In this document: piece by piece, positions 1 through 7,237 of the stretch | Position numbering within the stretch: position 1 is the stretch's first letter | How the letters are laid out: every line of letters starts with the position of its first letter | From: CAZCFB01 sp964511535 | GTDB lineage: Bacteria; Myxococcota_A; Polyangia; GCA-2747355; CAZCFB01 | Length of the DNA: 15,912 nt | Assembly (NCBI GenBank): GCA_964511535.1 | Contig: CAZEFW010000189.1 | Coordinates: 1 to 15,912, forward strand | Direction: 5' to 3' | Notes under the pieces: model-generated | Seen by the model: only the letters and a program-made list of their open reading frames with translations | Told to the model about the DNA's origin: nothing | Database searches by the model: none | Translations under genes and position numbers: made by a program

Positions 1-748
1 CCTCGTCGATCACCGGCGACGGCGACTCCTCCACCAGCTTCTGGTGGTTGCGCTGCACCGAGCACTCACGCTCGCCCAGGTGCACCACGTTGCCGAAGCT
101 GTCGGCCATGAACTGGAACTCGATGTGCCGGCCGCCCTCGATGTAGCGCTCCATGTAGAGCCCGGGGTTGCCGAACGCCTTGCCCGCCTCCATGGAAGCC
201 TGCTGGAACGCCTCGGCGAACGCCGCCTCCTCGCGCACCACGCGCATCCCCTTGCCGCCGCCGCCCGCCGTGGCCTTGAGCAGCACCGGGTAGCCGATCT
301 GTCCGGCCAGCTCCCGCGCCACCTCAAGCTTGCTCACCACCCCCTCGCTGCCGGGGATCACCGGCACGCCGGCGGACTTCATGGTTTCCCGCGCCGTGGC
401 CTTGTCGCCCATCAGCCGGATCACCCGCGGCGCCGGCCCTATCCAGGTGAACTTCATCTGGCTGCACAGCTCTGCGAACAGCGCGTTCTCGGCGAGGAAC
501 CCGTAGCCCGGGTGGATCGCCTTGGCCTCTGTCTGCTCGGCGGCCTGCAGGATTGCGGTCATGTTGAGGTAGCTGTCGGCGCTCTGGCTGCCGCCGATGC
601 AGACCGCCTGGTCGGCTTCCTCCAGGTGCGGTGAGGTGGCGTCGGCCTGGCTGTAGACAGCCACGGCCTCCACCCCGATCTCGTGGCAGGCGCGGATTAC
701 CCTGAGCGCGATCTCGCCCCGGTTGGCGATGAGGATGCGTTTGAACAC
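1..748 (-). CDS. accC: Acetyl-CoA carboxylase biotin carboxylase subunit (3' end beyond window)
   Basis: Biotin carboxylase performs the ATP-dependent carboxylation of biotin on its carrier protein, the first half-reaction of acetyl-CoA carboxylase in fatty-acid synthesis; it acts in the cytoplasm. The 249 visible residues begin FKRILIANRGEIALRVIRAC, typical of the biotin carboxylase N domain, then HPGYGFLAEN (around residue 82), RLMGDKATARETM, VPVIPGSEG, the ATP-grasp glycine loop GGGGKGM (around 162) and ECSVQRNHQKLVEESPSP near the window edge. A full subunit is about 445 residues, so roughly 200 are missing to the left. The start is GTG at 748: an in-frame TAA lies just upstream and AAGGGAGG sits 4 bases before it. 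The GSEG motif and general wording fit AccC better than the methylcrotonyl- or propionyl-CoA carboxylase alpha chains (often GYHG), but the missing C-terminus, which could carry a biotinyl domain, leaves this open. It is divergent from the lipoprotein gene at 883. Confidence 0.92.
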   Translation of the reverse strand, partial: MFKRILIANRGEIALRVIRACHEIGVEAVAVYSQADATSPHLEEADQAVCIGGSQSADSYLNMTAILQAAEQTEAKAIHPGYGFLAENALFAELCSQMKFTWIGPAPRVIRLMGDKATARETMKSAGVPVIPGSEGVVSKLEVARELAGQIGYPVLLKATAGGGGKGMRVVREEAAFAEAFQQASMEAGKAFGNPGLYMERYIEGGRHIEFQFMADSFGNVVHLGERECSVQRNHQKLVEESPSPVIDE

Positions 749-824
749 TGGGCCTCCCTTGGTGGTATTGCTGGCGCCCGATTCTTAACCCGATTGCACC
801 GTCGAGGACAAGGCACCCGACGGC

Positions 825-853
825 TTATTTCCCATCGAAGACCGGGGTATACT
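825..853 (+). promoter_or_regulatory. Candidate sigma70-type promoter for the GIN lipoprotein/kinase operon
   Basis: The 134-base divergent gap (749-882) holds TATACT at 848-853, a 5/6 match to the -10 consensus, about 30 bases before the ATG at 883. The hexamer 17 bases upstream (TTATTT, 825-830) matches the -35 consensus poorly. Position and orientation fit the operon, but the weak -35 makes this tentative. I see no convincing promoter for the opposite gene: TTGTCC with a 17-base spacer to TTAAGA on the minus strand is only a loose match. Confidence 0.35.
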
Positions 854-882
854 CCCGCGTCGACCATCCCCGGAGATCCAGA

Positions 883-1521
883 ATGAACCGTGCAGCCATC
901 CTCGCAGCCGCCCTGTGCATCCTCCCGCTCGCCGCCTGCAGCGGCGTAAAGGGCAGCGGCGTCAACAAGACCGAGCCCCGCGAAGTGGGGAAGTTCTCCT
1001 CCGTGCAGGTGGGCGGGGCCATGACCCTGGAGATCACCGTGGGTCGCTCCCCGTCGCTGCAGGTCAGCGGCGACGACAACATCGTGCCGCTGGTGAAGAC
1101 CGAGGTGCAGGGCGATCGGCTGGTGATCAAGACTGACAAGCCGTACCGGACCTCGGAGCCGCTCAAGGTGACCCTCTCCACGCCCCAGCTGACCATGGTC
1201 GGCATCTCGGGCGCCGCCCAGGCCAAAGTGGACGGGCTGGCCAGCGCTGCGTTCCAGCTCAAGATCAGCGGCGCGGCTCGGGCCGAGCTGTCGGGCCAGG
1301 TGGGCCGACTCGAGGTGGAGGGGAGCGGCGCGTGCAAGGTGGACGCCGTCAAGCTGCCCGCCGGCACAGTGATGGTCGACCTCTCGGGCGCGGGCAAGCT
1401 CGACGTCAACGCCGTGGAGAAGTTGATGGTCAAGATCTCGGGCGCAGCCTCTGTGCGATACAAGGGAGACCCGCAAGTGACCCAGGAGATCAGCGGGGTC
1501 GGGAAGGTCAAGAAGCTGTAA
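883..1521 (+). CDS. GIN-domain (DUF2807-like) lipoprotein
   Basis: A 212-residue exported protein. The N-terminus is a lipoprotein signal: basic MNR, hydrophobic AAILAAALCILPLAAC, with lipobox LAAC and lipidated Cys19; the residue at +2 is Ser, consistent with sorting to the outer membrane. The mature part is the 'head GIN' repeat domain: short beta-strand repeats with SGAA turns (GISGAAQA, KISGAARA, EGSGACKV, DLSGAGKL, KISGAASV, EISGVGKV), expected to fold as a small beta-helix. The family is annotated as putative adhesin or cell-surface protein and its molecular role is not established. Start at 883 is supported by GGAGA at 872-876. The stop codon TAA overlaps a possible ATG of the next gene (TAATG), and the next gene's preferred start is 38 bases on, so the two are almost surely co-transcribed. 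It may present a surface signal or be under control of the kinase downstream; that link is inferred from gene order only. Confidence 0.9.
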   Translation: MNRAAILAAALCILPLAACSGVKGSGVNKTEPREVGKFSSVQVGGAMTLEITVGRSPSLQVSGDDNIVPLVKTEVQGDRLVIKTDKPYRTSEPLKVTLSTPQLTMVGISGAAQAKVDGLASAAFQLKISGAARAELSGQVGRLEVEGSGACKVDAVKLPAGTVMVDLSGAGKLDVNAVEKLMVKISGAASVRYKGDPQVTQEISGVGKVKKL

Positions 1522-1544
1522 TGCCGCACCAGCCGCAGCGCGCC

Positions 1545-1559
1545 GAGGGGACAGGAAGT
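1545..1559 (+). promoter_or_regulatory. Ribosome binding site that favours the start at 1560
   Basis: GAGGGG at 1545-1550 lies 9 bases before the ATG at 1560, with AGGA also present at 1553-1556. The alternative in-frame ATG at 1521, inside TAATG, has only GGGAAGG at 1501-1507, 13 bases away. The protein from 1560 begins directly with its first folded domain, so 1560 is preferred; the 1521 start would add 13 residues. Confidence 0.55.
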
Positions 1560-4500
1560 ATGCAATCCGCCGTAGACGTAACCGACCTGGAGATCCAGGA
1601 GGAGCTCCACACCGGGGCGAGCACCACCACCTACAGAGTGAGCGTGGCCGGCAGCGAGGAGACTGCGCTGCTCAGGATCGCCAACAGCGGCTCGGAGATC
1701 GACCTGGCCGCGTTGAAGCTGGAGCTGGAGATCCTGAGCACCCTCGGCCGAGACCACACCAGCGTCGACCCCCGCGCCGCCGGGCTCGCCTCCCCGGAGG
1801 GGGCGCTGACCCGTGATGTCGGTGGGCGGCTGCTTCACGAGGCGCTCCCGCCGGAAGGCCTGGCCCCGGAGCAGGCCGCCAGCGTCGCGGTGAGCCTCGT
1901 GAAATTGCTGCAGCGGCTGCACGCCGGGGGCATGACCCTCAAGGGCCTGGCTCCGCCTCACATCCTGGCCAACCTCGCCACCGGCGAGGTGGACCTGCTC
2001 TGCTTCTGCTCCACGTCGAGCTTGCCCCGGGAGACGCTGCAGGTGGTCCACCCCCGCCGCCTGGAGGGCGCCCTGGCCTACATCTCACCGGAGCAGACCG
2101 GCCGCATGAACCGCTCGGTGACCTACCGCAGCGACTTCTATTCTCTCGGCGCCACGCTCTACGCGCTGCTCACGGGCCATCCCCCGTTCAGCAGTGACAA
2201 CCCGGTGGAGATGGTGCACGCGCATATCGCCCGCTCACCCGAGCCGCCCTCCGCCATCCGGCCCACGGTGCCTCCCCCCTTCGACGCCCTGACCCTCAAG
2301 CTGATGGCCAAGAACGCCGAGGACCGGTACCAGAGCTGCGCCGGCATCTTGCACGACCTGCAGGAATGCATCGCCCGGAGCGACGGCGCCGCGGCGTTCA
2401 CCCCTGGGGCCAGGGACATCCCGGAGCACCTCACCGTGCCCGAGCGCTTGTACGGCAGGTCGGACGAGCTGCGCGCCATGATGGACTCCTTCCAGGAGGT
2501 GTGCGAGGGGGGGCTGGGCCTGATCATGCTCTCGGGCTACTCCGGCGCCGGCAAGACCACCCTGGTGAAGGAGTTCCTCCGCCCGCTATCGGGCCAGCAC
2601 GGCTACTTCATCTCTGGCAAGCATGACCAGCTCAACCGCAGCATCCCGTACCACGGGCTGGCCTCGGCGTTCCGCGAGCTGATCCGCCAGCTGCTCACCG
2701 AGAGCGATGCGCGGGTGGCGGCCTGGCGGCGGGCGCTGCTGAAGGCGCTGGGGGAGAACGCCGGGCTGATGGTGGATCTCGTGCCCGAGCTGGAGCTGGT
2801 CATCGGCCCCCAGCCACCGGTGGAAGAGCTCGGCCCGGCAGACGCCGAGGCGCGGTTCACCACGGCGATGATCCGGTTCATCCGGGTCTTCGCCAGCGGG
2901 GAGGGCCCCCTGGTCATCTTCGGGGACGATCTGCAGTGGGTCGACCCCGCCTCCCTCGCGCTGATCCGGCACATGATCTTGAACGCCACGGACATGAAGC
3001 TCCTGCTGGTGGGCGCTTACCGCGACAACGAGGTGGACGCGAGCCACCCGATGACCCTCGTGCTGGAAGAGCTGCGCCGCAAGCGGGTCGCCATGAAGGA
3101 GCTCGCGCTCCAGCCCCTCGGTCAGGCGCCGGTGCGGCGCCTGGTCTCCGACGCCGTCTTCAGCGTCGGGGGTCGCTCCGATACCCTGGCCGACCTGCTG
3201 CGGCGCAAGACCGGCGGGAACCCGTTCTTCCTGATCCAATTTCTCCAGACCCTCGCGGAGGATGGGCTGCTCCGGTACACGCCCGCCACCCACGCCTGGA
3301 CCTGGGACACGGAGGCCATCTCCCGGCTGGAGAGCACCGAGAACGTGGTGGACCTGATGGTCTCGCGGCTGAGGAAGCTGCCCGCCGAGACCCGCCGCGC
3401 CATGAAGCTGGCGTCATGCATCGGCGGCACCTTCGATCTGGTGACCCTGTCCACGGTGACCGAGCGGACCGTGAGCCAGACCGCCGAGGCGCTGTGGGAG
3501 GCGGTGAAATCTGGCGCCCTGCTGCCACAGCTGGAGGTGTTCAGCGACCCATCGGACGTGGCGGCGCGGCCCCTGTCGCTCTCCTCGGCTGCCCGCTCCC
3601 CCGAGCAAGTCCGCTACCGGTTCTTCCACGACCGCGTCCGCCAGGCCGCGTACTCCATGATCGGCGAGCAGGAGCGCAAGCCGATTCACCTGCGCATCGG
3701 CCGCCTGATCCGCGACGCCGCCGGGGACAGCTCCGAGGCGCACCTGTTCGACATCGTGAGTCAGCTGGGCAGCTGCGTCGACCTCGTCGACGACCCGGCC
3801 GAGAGCGTGGACCTGGCCCGGCGGTGCCTGCTGGCCGGCCAGCGCGCCAAGGGCTCCACCGCGTATCAGGCCGCCAGCGCGTACCTGGCCACGGGCGTGG
3901 AGTTGATGGGCGAGGCAGGCTGGTCGGCTGACTATGACCTGACCCTCGCGCTGCGCTACGAGCTGGCGGAGTGTTCGTATGTCTCCGGCGACACCAGGCT
4001 GGCCGAGCGCCACTTCGAGGACATCCTGCATCACGCGACCCGGGCCCACGAGCGGGCGCGGGTCCACAAGCTCCGCTCCAACCTGGCCATGTACGACGGC
4101 AAGCGAGACGAGGCGTTGGCTCATATCCTCGCCGGCCTCGGAGAGCTCGGCACCGAGATCCCGGCCACGGACGACCCGGCCGCCCTGGGCGCCATGGCCG
4201 GCACGGAGAGCGAAGCGCTGTCGCACCTGATGGAGGGTCGGAGCATCCCCGATCTGCTGGACCTGCCTCCGATGACCGATCCGACCTACCTGATCGAGGC
4301 CGAGCTCATGGAGGAGCTGTCGGTCATCGGCATGTTCTTCACGCCGCTCCTGGTGGCCATCGCCACCACGCGCCAGGTGCGCCTGGCCCTTCAGCACGGC
4401 AACGCCCCGTCCACCCCGCCGGCTTACGCCGCGCACGGCATGACCATCGGCGCCGCGGCGGGCATGTACGAGGCAGGCAACGCCTTCGGCAAGCTGGCCA

Positions 4501-6818
4501 TCGAGCTGGCGCGGCGGCAGCAGAACCCACGCGCCGAGACCATCGCCGGGTTCTGGTACGGCGGCCTGATCTGTCACTGGCGGGAGCCCGTGCGCAACGC
4601 CCTCGAGGCGCTCCGGGCGTCGGTGGACATGGGCCAGCGAATCGGGACGCCGCTTTGGGCGTCTTACTCGGCCTTCTTCGTGCCGATGTACCTCGGGTTC
4701 ATGGGCCTCTCCCTGGACCGGGCCCGTCAGGAGCATGAGCGCTATGTGGCCATCCTGGACGCCGAATCGGTCGAGGCCAACGCCGCCTATATCCAGTTGA
4801 TCCGGGCGCTGAGGGGTGAGACCAGCAGCGCCACGGGCTTCGCCCAGACGGGCTGGGGAGACGAACGCGTAGCACGGCTGAAGGCGGCGAACATCAACCT
4901 CGGCCTGCAGCACTACCTCCTGGCGCGATTGATGGGGAACCTGCTGCTCGGTGATACCCGGGGCGCGCTCCGGGCTGCCGAGCTGTCAGCCGAGCAGGGC
5001 GACATCCAGACCATCCTGTTCGCTCAGCTCGCGCCGGCCCGGTTCGCTTACCACCACGCGCTGGCCATCACCGACGCCCTTAGACAGGACCTCGCGGGCG
5101 TCGACCTGGAGGCGCTACGGATCAAGCTCGCCACCTACCGGGCGCAGCTGGAGACCTGGAGCGACAACTGCCCGGCCAACTTCCTCGCCATGGCGCGCCT
5201 GGTACAGGCGGAGTGCGCGGCGCTGGAGGGCGATGAGCTTGAGGCCATGGCGCTGTTCGAGCAGAGCCTCGCGGCGGCCTCGGAGGCCCGGACGCCGCAC
5301 CACGAGGGCCAGGCCGCGGAGCGGGCAGCGCGCTTCCACCTGGATCATGGGCGCCAGCGGATCGGCGAGATGCACCTGGATATGGCCATCGAGGCTTACA
5401 AGCGCTGGGGCGCCGGGGCCAAGGTGACGCAGCTGAAGAAGGCCCTCGCGACCCAGGCGGGCGCGCACGGCAGAAGGCGGCGGCATAAAAGAGCCACAGA
5501 CTCGGTGACCCGGATGCTGCACCTCGACTTCGCCACCGTGCTCAAGGCGGCGCGCATCATCTCCGGGGAGATGGCGCTGAGCAGCCTGCTGCGCCAGGGC
5601 ATGGAGGCGATCATCGAGAACGCGGGCGCCCAGCGCGGCGTGCTGCTGATGCTGGATCACGCGGGCGACCTGGTCGTGGAGGGCGTCGTCGACGTGGAGG
5701 AGCGCAACCGGGAGAGCCAGGACCACGCGCGCAGCGTGGTGGAGTACTGCAGACGGACCCGCGAGCTGGTGGTGCTCGAGGACGCAACCCGCAGCGACCT
5801 GTTCGGGCAAGACCCGCACATCGCGCCAACGGGCCCGCGGTCGGTGCTCGCGGCGCCCCTGCTGGTGCGGGGGGAGCTGACCGGGGTGCTGTACCTGGAG
5901 AACCGCATCTCCACCGGCGTCTTCACCGCCGACCGGGTGCAGGTGCTCGAGGCGCTCGGCGCCCAGCTCGCCATCTCCATCGAGAACGCGCGCATGTACC
6001 AGCACCTCGAGCGGCTGGTGAACCAGCGCACCGCGCAGCTGGCCGAGGCCAAGGAGGCTGCCGAGCACGCGAACCAGGTCAAGAGCGCCTTTTTGGCCAG
6101 GATCAGCCACGAGCTGCGCACGCCGCTCAACGCGATCCTCGGCTACAGCGAGCTGCTCAAGGAGGTGTTCGAGGAGGACGCGCTGCTGGACCACATCCCG
6201 GACCTGGAGCGGATCAACCTGGCGGGCAAGCACCTGCTGTCGCTGATCAACGACGTGCTCGACCTGTCCAAGATCGAGGCCGGCAAGGTGGAGGTGTTCC
6301 ACGAGACGTTCCCGGTGCGGCCGCTGGTGGACGAGGTGGTGGAGTCGGTCAGGCCGCTGGTGGAGCAGAACGATAACCAGCTCGAGCTCGACTGCCCGCC
6401 TGACCTGGGCGAGATGCACTCCGACCTGACGCGGGTTCGTCAGGTGCTCTACAACCTGCTGAGCAACGCGGCGAAGTTCACCGACGAGGGCACCGTGACC
6501 CTCCGCATCCGTCGCGAGGCCCACGCCGATGGCGATGTCGTGCAGTTCGCCGTGCAGGACACGGGCATCGGGATGACACCGGCGCAGGTCCCACGGGTGT
6601 TCGAGCCGTTCCGGCAGGCCGACGCCTCCATCACCAGCAAGTTCGGCGGAACCGGCCTCGGGCTGACCATCTGCAAGCGCTTCACCGAGATGCTGGGCGG
6701 TGAGCTCGAGGCAGAGAGCGAGTACGGGGTGGGCAGCACCTTCATCGCCACGCTGCCGGCCCTGGCCCCGGCGCTGCCCGATGAGGAGATGCCCGCCACC
6801 TCCGGGGAGGAAGCATGA
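1560..6818 (+). CDS. Giant hybrid sensor: (pseudo)kinase / AAA ATPase / GAF / histidine kinase
   Basis: This 1752-residue protein belongs to the 'trifunctional serine/threonine kinase / ATP-binding protein / sensor histidine kinase' family known from cyanobacteria (HstK type) and myxobacteria. Order: Ser/Thr-kinase-like domain (about 10-290); AAA_16-type ATPase with Walker A GYSGAGKTT (Lys332) and Walker B LVIFGDD (Asp456/457); family motif FHDRVRQAAYS near 688; helical, TPR-like middle (about 700-1290); GAF domain (about 1338-1480); coiled coil; HisKA box FLARISHELRTPLNAILGY with phosphorylatable His1517; HATPase with N box (Asn1636), DTGIGM (1667) and GGTGLGL (1696). The histidine kinase looks intact. 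The Ser/Thr-kinase-like domain does not: the VAIK Lys is Arg39, HxD reads LKG (127-129), its Asn is His134, and DFG reads CFC (148-150), although the ISPEQTGRMNRS and SDFYSLG segments remain. It is therefore probably a pseudokinase. No signal peptide or membrane segment is evident, so a cytoplasmic location is expected. It overlaps the receiver gene by ATGA. Confidence 0.95.
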   Translation: MQSAVDVTDLEIQEELHTGASTTTYRVSVAGSEETALLRIANSGSEIDLAALKLELEILSTLGRDHTSVDPRAAGLASPEGALTRDVGGRLLHEALPPEGLAPEQAASVAVSLVKLLQRLHAGGMTLKGLAPPHILANLATGEVDLLCFCSTSSLPRETLQVVHPRRLEGALAYISPEQTGRMNRSVTYRSDFYSLGATLYALLTGHPPFSSDNPVEMVHAHIARSPEPPSAIRPTVPPPFDALTLKLMAKNAEDRYQSCAGILHDLQECIARSDGAAAFTPGARDIPEHLTVPERLYGRSDELRAMMDSFQEVCEGGLGLIMLSGYSGAGKTTLVKEFLRPLSGQHGYFISGKHDQLNRSIPYHGLASAFRELIRQLLTESDARVAAWRRALLKALGENAGLMVDLVPELELVIGPQPPVEELGPADAEARFTTAMIRFIRVFASGEGPLVIFGDDLQWVDPASLALIRHMILNATDMKLLLVGAYRDNEVDASHPMTLVLEELRRKRVAMKELALQPLGQAPVRRLVSDAVFSVGGRSDTLADLLRRKTGGNPFFLIQFLQTLAEDGLLRYTPATHAWTWDTEAISRLESTENVVDLMVSRLRKLPAETRRAMKLASCIGGTFDLVTLSTVTERTVSQTAEALWEAVKSGALLPQLEVFSDPSDVAARPLSLSSAARSPEQVRYRFFHDRVRQAAYSMIGEQERKPIHLRIGRLIRDAAGDSSEAHLFDIVSQLGSCVDLVDDPAESVDLARRCLLAGQRAKGSTAYQAASAYLATGVELMGEAGWSADYDLTLALRYELAECSYVSGDTRLAERHFEDILHHATRAHERARVHKLRSNLAMYDGKRDEALAHILAGLGELGTEIPATDDPAALGAMAGTESEALSHLMEGRSIPDLLDLPPMTDPTYLIEAELMEELSVIGMFFTPLLVAIATTRQVRLALQHGNAPSTPPAYAAHGMTIGAAAGMYEAGNAFGKLAIELARRQQNPRAETIAGFWYGGLICHWREPVRNALEALRASVDMGQRIGTPLWASYSAFFVPMYLGFMGLSLDRARQEHERYVAILDAESVEANAAYIQLIRALRGETSSATGFAQTGWGDERVARLKAANINLGLQHYLLARLMGNLLLGDTRGALRAAELSAEQGDIQTILFAQLAPARFAYHHALAITDALRQDLAGVDLEALRIKLATYRAQLETWSDNCPANFLAMARLVQAECAALEGDELEAMALFEQSLAAASEARTPHHEGQAAERAARFHLDHGRQRIGEMHLDMAIEAYKRWGAGAKVTQLKKALATQAGAHGRRRRHKRATDSVTRMLHLDFATVLKAARIISGEMALSSLLRQGMEAIIENAGAQRGVLLMLDHAGDLVVEGVVDVEERNRESQDHARSVVEYCRRTRELVVLEDATRSDLFGQDPHIAPTGPRSVLAAPLLVRGELTGVLYLENRISTGVFTADRVQVLEALGAQLAISIENARMYQHLERLVNQRTAQLAEAKEAAEHANQVKSAFLARISHELRTPLNAILGYSELLKEVFEEDALLDHIPDLERINLAGKHLLSLINDVLDLSKIEAGKVEVFHETFPVRPLVDEVVESVRPLVEQNDNQLELDCPPDLGEMHSDLTRVRQVLYNLLSNAAKFTDEGTVTLRIRREAHADGDVVQFAVQDTGIGMTPAQVPRVFEPFRQADASITSKFGGTGLGLTICKRFTEMLGGELEAESEYGVGSTFIATLPALAPALPDEEMPATSGEEA

Positions 6819-7174
6819 GCAAGCTCCTCTTGGTGGAGGACAACGAGCTGAACCGGGACATGCTCTCCCGACGCCTGGCGCGGCGGGGGTTCGACATGGT
6901 CCTCGCAGAGGACGGCCGACAGGCGCTCGACGTGGCCGCGGCCGAGGCGCCCGGGCTCATCCTGCTGGACATGAGCTTGCCGGTGCTGGACGGCTGGGAC
7001 GCGGCCCGCGCCCTGAAGCAGGGCGAGGCCACGCGCGCCATCCCGATCATCGCCCTGACCGCGCACACCATGGAGGGGGACCGTCGCCGGGCCATGGAGG
7101 CGGGCTGCGACGAGTACGAGCCGAAGCCGGTGGAGTTCGAGCGGCTGGTGGAGAAGATCAGGCGGCTGCTCTGA
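6815..7174 (+). CDS. Stand-alone CheY-like response regulator receiver protein
   Basis: A 119-residue single receiver domain with no output domain. Key residues are all visible: acidic pair Glu8-Asp9, phospho-acceptor Asp52 in LILLDMSLP, switch Thr82 in IIALTAHT, and Lys104 in the terminal EPKPV motif. Its ATG overlaps the kinase stop codon (ATGA), the usual sign of translational coupling, and the kinase itself carries no receiver domain; so it is very likely the cognate partner of the histidine kinase at 1560-6818. Because it has no DNA-binding or enzymatic domain, it must act through another protein, or as a phosphotransfer intermediate. The partner is not in this window. Confidence 0.95.
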   Translation: MSKLLLVEDNELNRDMLSRRLARRGFDMVLAEDGRQALDVAAAEAPGLILLDMSLPVLDGWDAARALKQGEATRAIPIIALTAHTMEGDRRRAMEAGCDEYEPKPVEFERLVEKIRRLL

Positions 7175-7181
7175 AGGCGAG

Positions 7182-7237
7182 GTAGACGCGGCGTCTCGCC
7201 GCGTGGGGCCATGCAAGCGGCGAGACGCCGCTTCTAC
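7182..7237. terminator. Large hairpin between convergent genes, likely bidirectional terminator or REP-like palindrome
   Basis: Two perfect 15-base arms, GCGGCGTCTCGCCGC (7188-7202) and GCGGCGAGACGCCGC (7217-7231), face each other across a 14-base loop. One mismatch further out, five more pairs (GTAGA/TCTAC) extend the stem to 21 positions. Each arm is itself nearly palindromic. It lies 7 bases past the receiver stop and includes the stop codon (TAG, complement of 7234-7236) of the hydratase gene on the other strand. There is no U-rich tail on either strand, so it is not a textbook intrinsic terminator; a dispersed intergenic palindrome is an alternative. Confidence 0.7.

Noticed and set aside
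825..2051. Long minus-strand open frame of about 408 codons opposite the GIN lipoprotein and start of the kinase
   Set aside because: It overlaps two well-supported genes along its whole length, its product is low-complexity with no domain motif, and GC-rich third positions create such antisense frames routinely.
3414..4913. Minus-strand open frame of about 499 codons inside the kinase gene
   Set aside because: The plus-strand frame is continuous through recognised domains on both sides; the antisense product is rich in Arg, Gly, Ala and His with no recognisable motif.
5115..6524. Minus-strand open frame of about 469 codons opposite GAF and histidine kinase domains
   Set aside because: The sense strand encodes exact H, N and G1 box motifs here; the antisense frame is a compositional shadow.
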